Shown here one piece after another: positions 1-7,104 of a stretch of DNA of 16,219 bases. Position 1 is the first letter of the stretch. Every line of letters begins with the position of its first letter. The stretch comes from Ruminococcaceae bacterium UBA2857 (lineage in GTDB: Bacteria; Bacillota; Clostridia; Oscillospirales; Acutalibacteraceae). Position numbers and translations under genes: made by a program. The notes under the pieces are model-generated. The model saw only the letters and a program-made list of their open reading frames with translations, searched no databases and was not told the DNA's origin. Location: positions 1 to 16,219 of the forward strand of contig DEFH01000064.1 of the NCBI GenBank assembly GCA_002350705.1, written 5' to 3'.

Positions 1-42
1 GATTCTTTCGTGCGGTTGCCCTGCCGAACTGAAAATTACCTA

Positions 43-71
43 TTGACATATCCTGTAACAAGTGTTATAAT
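43..71 (+). promoter_or_regulatory. Sigma-A type promoter of the ribU transcript
   Basis: TTGACA at 43-48 and TATAAT at 66-71 are separated by exactly 17 bases, a consensus housekeeping promoter. Transcription would start near 78, about 15 bases before the FMN aptamer, so this promoter drives the riboswitch-ribU unit. Confidence 0.9.
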
Positions 72-91
72 AACGTCGAATTCAATATGTG

Positions 92-208
92 CTGTCTTCG
101 GGGCGGGGTGCAAGTCCCCACCGGTGGTAAAGCCCACGAGCAAGGTTTTTCCTTCGCTGAATTGGTGAGATTCCAATGCCGACGGTATAGTCCGGATGAA
201 AGAAGATA
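92..208 (+). promoter_or_regulatory. FMN riboswitch (RFN element)
   Basis: The conserved RFN blocks appear in order: CTTCGGGGCGGGGTG near 95, CCCCACCGGTGG near 116, AGCCCACGAGC near 132, a variable arm, then GCCGACGGTATAGTCCGGATG near 178 and closing GAAGA. The first and last blocks pair to close the multi-helix junction. In this family, bound FMN favours a downstream terminator and switches off riboflavin uptake or synthesis genes. Here it lies between a consensus promoter and an intrinsic terminator, immediately before ribU, which is the classic transcription-attenuation layout. Confidence 0.95.
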
Positions 209-255
209 CTGTCTTATATGCCGCATTTTGCCGCCATATAAAACCCGTAACTCCC

Positions 256-288
256 GCCCTTGCAGAATTTCTCTGCGAGGGCTTTTTT
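256..288 (+). terminator. Riboswitch-controlled intrinsic terminator
   Basis: An 11-bp stem (256-266 with 272-282, one G-T wobble) has a 5-base loop and is followed directly by six Ts (283-288). It sits between the FMN aptamer and the ribU ribosome binding site, so it is the expression platform that ends transcription when FMN is plentiful. Confidence 0.9.
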
Positions 289-324
289 GATGACAGCCGA
301 AAAAATTTTTTGGAGGTCTTTTCT

Positions 325-990
325 ATGACAAATCAAACCGTTTCTTCCAGAGACAAAAACAAAACCGCCAAAATGGCAATCACAGGTATGCTGACTGCCG
401 TCGCCTTTGCCTTGCAGTATGTGGAAGTGTCCATTCCCATTGTTCCGTCTTTTCTCAAGCTGGACTTCTCCGACATTCCCGAACTGATCGGGGCTTTTGT
501 CATCGGACCGCTGTACGGTGTCATCATCTGCCTGATTAAAAACCTTTTGCATCTTCCTTTCGGAAGCTCCGCCGGTGTCGGTGAGCTTGCCAATTTCCTC
601 ATGGGAGCCGTTTTTGCGTTTACAGCAGGCATCATCTACAAGCACAGGAAAACCAAAAAAATCGCCTTGATTGCTTGTCTGTCAGGTGCTTTGGCTATGG
701 CTGCCGCCAGCGTGGTGCTCAATCTGGTAATTGTATATCCTGCCTACTCTCAGATGTGGTTCGGCGGCGATATGAATAAAATTATTGGTATGTACAAGGC
801 TCTTCTTCCTTTCTCCGATACGCTCATCAAATCCCTTTTGATTTTCAATCTGCCGTTCACCTTTGCCAAGGGTATCATTGATGCCATTGTCACCATGCTC
901 ATCTACAAGCCCCTTTCCAATATGTTTGTCAGAATGAACAACTCCCTCAATCAAAAAAAATCCGATACAAAGCCTGTTTCACAAAATTGA
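325..990 (+). CDS. ribU: Riboflavin ECF transporter S component RibU
   Basis: This is the substrate-binding membrane subunit that takes up riboflavin as part of an energy-coupling factor transporter. The 221-residue product has about six hydrophobic segments. It starts with a short Lys-rich cytoplasmic end, and the first helix (TGMLTAVAFALQYV) is followed by the stretch PSFLKLDFSDIPELIGAFV, typical of RibU. The family is usually 190-220 residues. The start is ATG 325, with GGAGG at 312-316. An in-frame ATG at 196 would place the N-terminus inside the riboswitch and terminator and is not credible. The FMN riboswitch upstream independently supports riboflavin as substrate. No EcfA or EcfT lies next to it, so it probably uses the shared ECF module encoded elsewhere (group II arrangement). 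Confidence 0.93.
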   Translation: MTNQTVSSRDKNKTAKMAITGMLTAVAFALQYVEVSIPIVPSFLKLDFSDIPELIGAFVIGPLYGVIICLIKNLLHLPFGSSAGVGELANFLMGAVFAFTAGIIYKHRKTKKIALIACLSGALAMAAASVVLNLVIVYPAYSQMWFGGDMNKIIGMYKALLPFSDTLIKSLLIFNLPFTFAKGIIDAIVTMLIYKPLSNMFVRMNNSLNQKKSDTKPVSQN

Positions 991-1001
991 GCATATAAGC
1001 A

Positions 1002-1040
1002 AACCACCTAAGAAAATTCCGCTTTCCCAGGTGGTTTTTT
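1002..1040 (+). terminator. Intrinsic terminator after ribU
   Basis: AACCACCT (1002-1009) pairs with AGGTGGTT (1029-1036) and a T-run reaches 1040. The loop is long (19 bases). It separates ribU from the convergent LRR gene ending at 1044; the opposite strand has a poorer T-tract. Confidence 0.75.
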
Positions 1041-1043
1041 CTG

Positions 1044-2233
1044 TTACTTTTTCTGTTTGAGGACAAGCATGACGATTACCGCAATACCTATGCCAAAAAC
1101 TACCAATAATACAACAATTGTCACTATCATTGTTGTATTTATACCGGTATCGGTATTTTTCTTTTCTGCGGTATCTTCGCTGTTTTCAGATTCCGCTTTG
1201 CTTTCAGTGATATTTTTGCTTTGTTCAACCGATGCTTCGGATATTTCGGAATCATAATGTATCGTGGCATAGGTCAAAGGTACGTTAAAATTACGGATCT
1301 TCACCTTGCTCCATTCGCTTTCACTGCCTGAAAAATATATATCGGTCAAGCCGGTGCAATCGGAAAAAGCATAATTTCCTATTAACGTCACACTGTGAGG
1401 GATTGTTATACTTGTCAAGCTTTTGCAGCCGGAAAAGGCACCCTCTTCTATTTCCGTCACGCTGTTGCCAATCGCTACATTTGTCAAGCCCGTACAGCCG
1501 GAAAAGGCATTCCATCCTATTTTCGTTACGCTGTCGGGAATCGTTACACTTGTCAAGCTTTTGCAGCCGGAAAAGGCACCCTTTTCTATTTCCGTCACGC
1601 TGTTACCAATCGCTACACTTGTCAGACCTGTACAGCCGTAAAAGGCATTTTGGCCTATTTCCTTCACGCTGTTACCGATCGTCACACTTGTCAGACCTGT
1701 GAAACCGGAAAAGGCATTATCTCCTATTTCCGTCACACTGTTACCGATCGTTACACTTGTCAAGCCTGTGCAACTATAAAAGGCATTCCGTGCCATTTCC
1801 GTCACGCTGTCGGGAATCGTTACACTCGTCAAGCCCGTGCAGCCGTAAAAGGCATCCCATCCTATTTCCGTCACGCTGTTACCGATCGTTACACTTGTCA
1901 GACCTGTACAGCCGTAAAAGGCATTTCCTCCTATTTCCGTCACGCTGTCGGGGATCGTTACACTTATCAAGTCCGTACATTCCCTAAAGGCACCCTCTTT
2001 GATTTCCGTCACGCTTTTTCCATCTATTTCACTCGGAATATCCACACTTGACGCACTACCTGTATATTTTGTAATACTTACCGTACCATCGTCAAGCACC
2101 TCATATTCAAAAGCACCGTAAGTTTCAGCGGCTGATACAACTGTGCTGACATTCGGCAAAACCGAAACATTTGCAAAACTGCCACTGCCAATATCAACAG
2201 AAATACTGCCGGTATTTTTTGAAACTTCTTCAT
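1044..2233 (-). CDS. BspA-like leucine-rich repeat surface protein, frameshifted in its signal peptide
   Basis: The body holds nine near-identical 23-residue BspA-type (LRR_5) repeats of the form LTSVTIxxSVTEIGxNAFxGCTG. An acidic Ser/Glu-rich linker follows, then one C-terminal membrane helix and the basic tail KQKK, so the product should be exported and membrane-anchored; such repeats commonly serve adhesion or protein binding. The best start is ATG 2233-2231, preceded by GGAGG at 2242-2246 with 8-base spacing. It encodes a good signal peptide beginning MKKFQKIPAVFLLILAVAV, but that frame differs from the repeat frame. The repeat frame continues as LPNVSTVVSAAE, the expected end of the same signal with a VSA|AE cleavage site. 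One extra T at the TTT near 2165-2167 would join the two. As read, the gene has a -1 base frameshift (real, or a sequencing error). In the repeat frame the reading extends to a GTG at 2324, but that start overlaps the terminator of the upstream gene and gives no signal peptide. Confidence 0.85.
1350..1970 (-). repeat. Nine tandem 69-bp LRR-coding repeats
   Basis: Nine consecutive 69-bp units each encode one 23-residue leucine-rich repeat. Units alternate between TIPDSV and TIGNSV/AIGNSV cores and between GCTG and GCKS ends. Several are nearly identical at the DNA level, so unequal recombination or copy-number change between strains is likely. A tenth, degenerate unit precedes them (VDIPSEIDGKSVTEIKEGAF). 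Confidence 0.9.
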
Positions 2234-2272
2234 TTCTATAACCTCCGTATAAAATATACTTCATTATTTCTA

Positions 2273-2318
2273 CAAAAAGTTCCCTTTCATCATTACGATA
2301 AAAGGGAACTGCTTTTTT
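2273..2318 (-). terminator. Bidirectional intrinsic terminator behind the Xre-type gene
   Basis: AGTTCCCTTT (2278-2287) and AAAGGGAACT (2301-2310) form a perfect 10-bp stem with a 13-base loop. On the minus strand it starts 10 bases after the regulator stop codon and is followed by five Ts. On the plus strand TTTTTT follows at 2313-2318, so it could also block antisense transcription. Its position, 40 bases before the LRR gene start, means LRR expression needs readthrough or a promoter that I cannot see. Confidence 0.85.
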
Positions 2319-2320
2319 GA

Positions 2321-2575
2321 TCACTTTTTGCTGTCTCTTCCCAAGAGATAATCTACCGACACTTCCAATATATCGGCTAAAGCTACCAATTCCACATCAG
2401 TAACATATCTTATCTGTCCTTCCAGCTTGGACAAGCCCGATGCGTTCATATCCACACCGTTGACCTGAAGCTGTGCGAGCAGTTCCTTTTGTTTCATACC
2501 CTTTTTCTTGCGAGCCTCCTCCACTCTCGTTCCGATCAGGTTCCTTGAGCCAAGTGCCTGCTTACGCAATCTCAT
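2321..2575 (-). CDS. Xre-family helix-turn-helix regulator
   Basis: This 84-residue protein is essentially one HTH_3/Xre DNA-binding domain. Helix 1 is around residues 13-24 (LIGTRVEEARKKKGMKQ). The turn-helix segment is QKELLAQLQVNGVDMNASGLSKLEGQ, where SGLSKLE is the recognition helix. It ends in the typical ELVALADILEVSVDYLLG. The start is ATG 2575-2573 with GAGGTG at 2585-2590. There is no sensor domain, so its ligand or target cannot be read; it could regulate itself or the flanking LRR and NAD-salvage genes, since it borders the divergent promoter region. The stop codon is followed almost at once by a strong terminator. Confidence 0.88.
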   Translation of the reverse strand: MRLRKQALGSRNLIGTRVEEARKKKGMKQKELLAQLQVNGVDMNASGLSKLEGQIRYVTDVELVALADILEVSVDYLLGRDSKK

Positions 2576-2599
2576 GCAAAATTACACCTCTTTACCCTT

Positions 2600-2629
2600 A
2601 ATATATGCCTTTTTTTCGACACTACTCAA
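2600..2629 (-). promoter_or_regulatory. Possible promoter of the Xre-type gene
   Basis: On the minus strand TTGAGT (2629-2624) and TATATT (2605-2600) are 18 bases apart, about 25 bases upstream of the start codon. The match is moderate. Confidence 0.5.
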
Positions 2630-2805
2630 ATTATAAATTATCTGCTGATAAATAACAATGGCAATAATGCAAGAATATTTCTGTTGAACTTTGTGAAAAA
2701 TATAAAATTATCATTCAACAGGATGCCCTGTTTTTCCTGTCCTGTCGGTACATTTTTTCGGACATATCATACAGGTTATTTTTTGAAAAAATTTCATTTT
2801 GCCTA

Positions 2806-2834
2806 TTGCATTTTTCAAAAAGCTGTAGTATAAT
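2806..2834 (+). promoter_or_regulatory. Promoter of the NAD-salvage operon
   Basis: TTGCAT (2806-2811) and TATAAT (2829-2834) are separated by 17 bases. The predicted start of transcription falls at about 2841, next to a palindrome that could bind a repressor. Confidence 0.85.
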
Positions 2835-2843
2835 AATATCAAC

Positions 2844-2856
2844 ATGATAATATCAT
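2844..2856. promoter_or_regulatory. Candidate operator palindrome
   Basis: ATGATA-A-TATCAT is a perfect 6-1-6 inverted repeat lying just downstream of the -10 box, about +3 to +15. A repressor bound here would block initiation. AT-rich palindromes also arise by chance, and I cannot match it to a named NAD regulator motif (NiaR or NrtR). Confidence 0.45.
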
Positions 2857-2885
2857 TTTAATTTTATCAAAGGAGACGGATTCGT

Positions 2886-3548
2886 ATGAAGCACAACCAA
2901 AATTTTCGGAATCTCATAAACAGCTTTGAAGGCGTGTATGAATGGTTTCATGCTCTGCCTAACATCAGTCTTGACGAAATCAATGCACAAAATACACTTC
3001 ATGTCATTGTCGATATGATAAACGGCTTTGTCAAAGAAGGGGCTCTGTCAAGCAAAGAAGTCCTCTCCATCAATGGCCGTGTGGCAGATTTTACAAAATT
3101 CTGCAAACACAATCACATTCAGACAATCGCCCTTGCCGATGAACACTCAAACGAAAGTACAGAGTTTTCCACTTATCCTGTCCACTGCCTAAAAGGTACA
3201 ACCGAAAGTGCTCTGACAGATGAAATTGCCAACGCTGACAAAACTATCACCGTCTTTGGCAAAAACTCCACCAACGGCTATCTGGAACCACAAGTTGCTG
3301 ATTTTATCAAGAATTCGGGCAAGGATACTTTCATCATTACAGGTGACTGCACCGATATGTGTGTGATACAGTTTGCTCTCACTCTCAAAGCCGACTTCAA
3401 CAGAAGAAATATTTCCTGCCGTGTGATTATCCCCTATGACCTGACGGCAACCTGCACTTTGCCCAACCATGAGCCCGAACTTGCCGAAATCATGGCTCTC
3501 TATATCATGCATACCAACGGAATTGAGGTATATCACTATGTCGGCTGA
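2886..3548 (+). CDS. pncA: Isochorismatase-family cysteine hydrolase, probable nicotinamidase
   Basis: Predicted to hydrolyse nicotinamide to nicotinate and ammonia in the cytoplasm, the first step of the deamidating salvage route to NAD. The family triad is visible: Asp43 in VIVDMINGF, Lys126 in VFGKNSTNGY and Cys159 in GDCTDMCVIQ. Metal-binding candidates are Asp85, His87 and His100 (ADEH...YPVHCLKG), with Glu93 possibly in place of the usual second His. At 220 residues it is slightly long, with a 35-residue N-terminal extension. The start is ATG 2886 with AGGAG at 2871-2875. The operon also encodes nicotinate phosphoribosyltransferase, which uses the product; this is the main reason to prefer nicotinamidase over another isochorismatase-fold hydrolase. 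The next start codon lies inside the end of this gene. Confidence 0.82.
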   Translation: MKHNQNFRNLINSFEGVYEWFHALPNISLDEINAQNTLHVIVDMINGFVKEGALSSKEVLSINGRVADFTKFCKHNHIQTIALADEHSNESTEFSTYPVHCLKGTTESALTDEIANADKTITVFGKNSTNGYLEPQVADFIKNSGKDTFIITGDCTDMCVIQFALTLKADFNRRNISCRVIIPYDLTATCTLPNHEPELAEIMALYIMHTNGIEVYHYVG

Positions 3549-4170
3549 AACCTATTCATGTGATGATTTTGTCAACGTAAAGGAACATCAAAACCTTGCT
3601 GTCGGTTATTTCGATTTTGATGTCTATGCGGTAAGACAAAGCAAATATTCCAATTATCCCATACACTACCATGATTTTTACAAAATTTCCAAATCGGATT
3701 TCAATCAGTTCCCCGATAACTTTGACCATTTAAAAAACAATGTCTGCGGAATCGGCGATTACCTGCTATGCAACGATTTCAAAAAAAGCAATTATCCCGA
3801 TACACCTACAGGATTACGGGAAGTCAATACCTTTACAAAAGAAAAATTTGACAGTATTGATACAAATGTCAGATACTACCATTGCCGCAGGGATTTTACC
3901 AACTGCAAAGGCGGAAAACACTCCACTGTCGGCTACTTCGGTGAAAAAGAAAAGAAATTATATGCACTTCGTGAAATTATTCCGGGTTTTCCCCGTGGAA
4001 ATGACATTATATCATTCTGCAAAATCTCCGAACAGGAATTAAATGATTTTCCGAAAAATGAAGATGAACTTCTTGGAAAATTCCGCAGGGATTTCAAAAA
4101 GTACCATTTAGTGGATGACTATACCAGATGGACTTTTACACAGGAAGATTATCACAAAATTATTTTATAA
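3538..4170 (+). CDS. Uncharacterised protein with two copies of an NAD-salvage-linked domain
   Basis: I do not recognise this 210-residue protein. It has no signal peptide or membrane helix, so it is probably cytoplasmic. It consists of two copies of one domain. Residues about 5-105 run DDFVNVK...AVGYFDFDVYAV...FYKIS (KIS 49-51), QFPDN (58-61) and TFTKEKF (98-104). Residues about 117-210 run RDFTNCK...TVGYFGEKEKKLYAL...FCKIS (162-164), DFPKN (170-174) and TFTQEDYHKI (199-208). The downstream gene encodes a third, single copy. The chosen start, ATG 3538, has GAGG at 3525-3528 and overlaps the hydrolase gene by 11 bases, so the two are probably translationally coupled. Its place between the two salvage enzymes suggests a role in nicotinate metabolism or its control, but no catalytic motif can be named. 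Confidence 0.85.
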   Translation: MSAETYSCDDFVNVKEHQNLAVGYFDFDVYAVRQSKYSNYPIHYHDFYKISKSDFNQFPDNFDHLKNNVCGIGDYLLCNDFKKSNYPDTPTGLREVNTFTKEKFDSIDTNVRYYHCRRDFTNCKGGKHSTVGYFGEKEKKLYALREIIPGFPRGNDIISFCKISEQELNDFPKNEDELLGKFRRDFKKYHLVDDYTRWTFTQEDYHKIIL

Positions 4171-4184
4171 AGGAGTTGTTTACT

Positions 4185-4490
4185 ATGCCTGAAAAAAATA
4201 CCTATTCCTACAAGGATTTCAAAAGCGTAAAAAGTAAAGATTACTGGAGTGTCGGCTGTTTTGATGAAAATATGTATGCTGTTTCTCATTATCAGTTCGG
4301 TTCGAGTGCAGGCAACGGCTACATGGAGTTCTTTAAAATCTCCAAAGAGGAATTTGACGCTTTCCCCGATAACCTGCCTGAAATTGAACAAAAATTCGGC
4401 AACTGGTTCGCTGCCATGCGTTTCCGTCTGTGCAGCGACTACACCGAAAGTACTGCAACTTTTACAAAAGAACACTACAATAAAATATGA
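4185..4490 (+). CDS. Uncharacterised single-domain paralogue in the NAD-salvage operon
   Basis: This 101-residue protein aligns by eye with both halves of the preceding protein. It has YSYKDFKSVK (7-16), SVGCFDENMYAV (22-33), FFKISKEEF (49-57), AFPDN (59-63) and TFTKEHYNKI (92-101). It lacks a signal peptide or transmembrane segment and is rich in aromatic and charged residues. The start is ATG 4185 with AGGAG at 4171-4175; an in-frame ATG at 4128 lies within the upstream gene and lacks a good site. Gaps of 14 bases before and 15 bases after put it firmly in the operon. Function unknown; the conserved aromatic and Lys-Ile-Ser core looks like a small alpha/beta binding domain (inference only). 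Confidence 0.83.
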   Translation: MPEKNTYSYKDFKSVKSKDYWSVGCFDENMYAVSHYQFGSSAGNGYMEFFKISKEEFDAFPDNLPEIEQKFGNWFAAMRFRLCSDYTESTATFTKEHYNKI

Positions 4491-4505
4491 AAAGGAGTTT
4501 TTCCT

Positions 4506-5954
4506 ATGGCTTACAATAAAATCAATCTTACCATGCTGACAGACTTTTATGAACTGACAATGGCCGGAGGCTACTTTGAAAACGGCATGAAAGATATTAC
4601 CGCTACTTTTGATATGTTCTACAGAAGAAACCCCGACAAAGGCGGCTTTGCCATCATGGCAGGCTTGGAACAGGCTGTCGAATATCTCAAAAGCCTTACT
4701 TTTACCGACGAAGATATTGTTTTCCTCCGTACCAAAAAGATTTTCAGTGAACCGTTCCTTGATTATCTCCGCAATTTCAAATTTGCCTGTGATGTATGGG
4801 CTGTCGAGGAAGGTACACCTATTTTCCCCAACGAACCCATTGTGACGGTCAGAGGTCCCATTATTCAGGCTCAGCTTATCGAAACCATGATTCTGCTGAC
4901 CATCAATCATCAAAGCCTTATCGCCACTAAATCCAACAGAATTGTCCGTGCGGCTGACGGACGTGGTGTCATGGAGTTCGGCTCCAGACGTGCCCACAGC
5001 TATGACGGAGCCGTTTTCGGAGCGAGAGCGGCATATATTGGCGGCTGTATCGGTACCGCCTGCACCATCTCCGACAGGGATTTTCATGTGCCTGCCCTTG
5101 GTACTATGGCTCACAGCTGGATTCAGTCCTTTGACACCGAATATGAGGCTTTTGCCGCTTATGCCAAACGCTATCCCCATGCCTGCACTCTCCTTGTTGA
5201 CACTTACAATGTCCTCAAATCAGGTATTCCCAATGCCATAAAAGTTTTCAATGAAATTCTCGTTCCGATGGGCTGCCGTCCCAAAGGTATCCGCATTGAC
5301 AGCGGTGATATCACCTATCTCTCCAAAAAAGCAAGAAAAATGCTTGATGATGCAGGCTTTCCCGATTGTCAGATATGTGCTTCCAATTCCCTTGATGAAT
5401 ATATCATTGCCGATATGCTTCGTCAGGGTGCGAAAATTGACAGTTTCGGTGTCGGTGAAAGGCTTATTACAGCAAGCTCCGAGCCTGTATTCGGCGGTGT
5501 CTATAAAGTTGTTTCCATTTTCAAAGACGGCATTGAAACGCCTAAAATCAAAATCAGCGAAAATGTCGCCAAAATTACAAACCCCTGCTTTAAAAATCTC
5601 TATCGCCTTTATGACAACGATACAGGAAAAGCCATTGCCGATGTCCTGACACTCTTTGACGAAGAAATCGACGATACAAAGCCTTACACCATATTTGATC
5701 CCGAACACACTTGGAAACGCAAAACCCTCACCAATTTCAAAGCCGTCAAAATCCGCAGACAAATCTTTGACAAAGGTACTCTCTGCTATGAACTTCCCGA
5801 TGTTCAGACAATCAAAAATCACTGTCAGCAACAATTAGACACCCTCTGGGAAGAAGTCAAGCGTTTTGAAAATCCCCACACTTATTATGTAGACCTCTCC
5901 GAAAAGCTCTGGAATCAGAAGCAGAAACTTTTACAGCAAAATACTGCTGAATAA
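4506..5954 (+). CDS. pncB: Nicotinate phosphoribosyltransferase
   Basis: Converts nicotinate and phosphoribosyl pyrophosphate, with ATP hydrolysis, to nicotinate mononucleotide, the committed salvage step to NAD. The 482-residue length is normal for the Gram-positive type. Family motifs are present: TDFYELTM at 12-19, FGSRRAHSYDGA around 158-169, the GTMAHSW segment with the conserved His203 that is phosphorylated during catalysis, LLVDTYNVLKSG at 229-240, and the later GIRIDSGD and FGVGERLIT phosphate/PRPP-binding stretches. Start ATG 4506 follows AAGGAG (4492-4497). It is the last gene of the operon and is followed by a strong terminator. The C-terminal part (DPEHTWKRKTL onward) is the usual family extension. 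Confidence 0.97.
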   Translation: MAYNKINLTMLTDFYELTMAGGYFENGMKDITATFDMFYRRNPDKGGFAIMAGLEQAVEYLKSLTFTDEDIVFLRTKKIFSEPFLDYLRNFKFACDVWAVEEGTPIFPNEPIVTVRGPIIQAQLIETMILLTINHQSLIATKSNRIVRAADGRGVMEFGSRRAHSYDGAVFGARAAYIGGCIGTACTISDRDFHVPALGTMAHSWIQSFDTEYEAFAAYAKRYPHACTLLVDTYNVLKSGIPNAIKVFNEILVPMGCRPKGIRIDSGDITYLSKKARKMLDDAGFPDCQICASNSLDEYIIADMLRQGAKIDSFGVGERLITASSEPVFGGVYKVVSIFKDGIETPKIKISENVAKITNPCFKNLYRLYDNDTGKAIADVLTLFDEEIDDTKPYTIFDPEHTWKRKTLTNFKAVKIRRQIFDKGTLCYELPDVQTIKNHCQQQLDTLWEEVKRFENPHTYYVDLSEKLWNQKQKLLQQNTAE

Positions 5955-5961
5955 GGCAAAA

Positions 5962-5996
5962 AGTGCACTGCCCGTCGGGACAGTGCACTCGTTTTT
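5962..5996. terminator. Bidirectional intrinsic terminator between pncB and the SPFH gene
   Basis: AGTGCACTG (5962-5970) pairs with CAGTGCACT (5981-5989), and CCC/GGG extend the stem inside the loop. TTTTT follows on the plus strand (5992-5996). On the minus strand the stem is followed by a T-run from plus bases 5957-5961. It ends both the NAD-salvage operon and the convergent SPFH transcript. Confidence 0.92.
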
Positions 5997-5999
5997 CAT

Positions 6000-7076
6000 T
6001 TATTGTCTGGGAGCGTTCTGGTTGAGCATCTGCTGGGCACGGTAACGCAAATCATTTTGTGCATCAACCGCTCTTGTTACACTCGGAGGCGGCGGTGTGC
6101 TGCCCGTATTGTCGATATGCGGACGACGGGGCTGCACCGGTGCAGCCGGCTGCGGGTTTTGTTTCGGAGATTTGTCTATCTCTCCGTCTACAACCATCTC
6201 TTTCAATGCAGTTGCCAGACCTGCCATTCCCTGTATTTCAGACGGAATAATAATTTTTGTGGCACGTCCGTCAGCCACTTTCTGGAATGCTTCCAGACTC
6301 TTCAAAGCAATCACTCTGTCTGTCGGAGCGGCTGCATTCAGCATTTTCAAGCTGTCCGCATAAGCCTGCTGTACGACAAAGATAGCCTCGGCTTCACCCT
6401 GTGCTTCACGGATTTTTGTTTCCTTGATAGCCTCTGCACGAAGAATAGCGGCTTCCTTTTCACCTTCTGCCACGAGAATCTGGCTGGTTTTTGCACCCTC
6501 GGCATCCAGAATCTTTGCACGTCTTTCACGTTCCGCCTTCATCTGTTTTTCCATCGCAACCTGAATTTCTCTCGGAGGCAGAATGTTTTTCAATTCCACA
6601 CGCTTTACCTTAATGCCCCATGCATCTGTTGCTTCATCAAGGATTTCTCTGATTCTGTCATTGATTTTATCTCTTGATGTCAGTGTGTTATCCAGTTCCA
6701 GTTCACCGATAATATTTCTCAGTGTAGTGGCACACAATGTCTCGATGGCCATAATCGGACGTTCTACACCGTAAGTATACAGCTTCGAGTCTGTAATCTG
6801 GAAATATACCACTGTGTCGATCTGCATGGAAACGTTATCTCTTGTGATAACCGACTGCGGATCAAAATCCACAACCTGCTCTTTCAGAGAAACACGTCTT
6901 GCGATTCTGTCAACAAACGGAATTTTTACGTGCAGGCCTGTATTCCATGTCTTGTAGTACACACCGAAACGCTCGATCACATACGCATTTGCCTGCGGCA
7001 CAACTTTGATATTGGCAACGACAATCAATATCACGATAATCATCACAATCACTAACGCTATTAACCAACCCGGCAT
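6000..7076 (-). CDS. SPFH/band-7 (stomatin-like) membrane protein
   Basis: This 358-residue protein of the stomatin/prohibitin/flotillin/HflKC group has one N-terminal membrane helix (residues about 4-24). A band-7 domain follows (about 25-185, with VVPQANAYVIERFGVY and LEDTLTSRD-like ELDNTLTSRDKIN). After it come a Glu/Ala-rich coiled coil (about 190-260) and a conserved segment with SLEAFQKVADGRATKIIIPSE. The tail is Pro/Gln-rich and disordered (about 300-358). Such proteins form membrane rafts or oligomeric rings and act as scaffolds. Start ATG 7076 follows GAGG at 7085-7088. The NfeD-like gene ends only 28 bases upstream; SPFH-NfeD pairs are a known conserved unit and presumably act together at the membrane. 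Confidence 0.93.
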   Translation of the reverse strand: MPGWLIALVIVMIIVILIVVANIKVVPQANAYVIERFGVYYKTWNTGLHVKIPFVDRIARRVSLKEQVVDFDPQSVITRDNVSMQIDTVVYFQITDSKLYTYGVERPIMAIETLCATTLRNIIGELELDNTLTSRDKINDRIREILDEATDAWGIKVKRVELKNILPPREIQVAMEKQMKAERERRAKILDAEGAKTSQILVAEGEKEAAILRAEAIKETKIREAQGEAEAIFVVQQAYADSLKMLNAAAPTDRVIALKSLEAFQKVADGRATKIIIPSEIQGMAGLATALKEMVVDGEIDKSPKQNPQPAAPVQPRRPHIDNTGSTPPPPSVTRAVDAQNDLRYRAQQMLNQNAPRQ

Positions 7077-7104
7077 ACTAAAAACCTCTTTTCAAATAAA
7101 TTTT

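Larger units (their letters stand above)
2576..2885. other. Divergent intergenic region between the Xre-type gene and the NAD-salvage operon
   Basis: These 310 AT-rich bases carry the minus-strand promoter near 2600-2629 and the plus-strand promoter near 2806-2834. The middle (about 2640-2800) has no convincing ORF, structured RNA or known riboswitch. It does show three CCTGT copies around 2726-2746. Confidence 0.7.

Noticed and set aside
1350..1970. Regular repeats as a possible CRISPR array
   Set aside because: Units are contiguous 69-bp coding repeats in frame with an LRR protein; there are no unique spacers.
1395..2051. Plus-strand open frames with repeated CQTCTAVKGI-like units
   Set aside because: These are antisense shadows of the 69-bp LRR repeats: same period, no ribosome binding site, unnatural composition.
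2210..2226. A-run in the LRR signal region (six As in minus sense) as a programmed -1 slippage site
   Set aside because: Slipping there would enter the repeat frame before the hydrophobic core and destroy the signal peptide; no canonical slippery heptamer or downstream structure is seen.
2234..2324. GTG at 2324 as the LRR protein start, overlapping the regulator stop (GTGA)
   Set aside because: It gives no signal peptide, crosses a strong terminator hairpin, and ignores the well-placed GGAGG-ATG at 2246-2231. The overlap looks accidental.
4152..5180. Long minus-strand open frame opposite the start of pncB
   Set aside because: Composition is that of an antisense shadow, it has no ribosome site, and pncB on the other strand is unmistakable.
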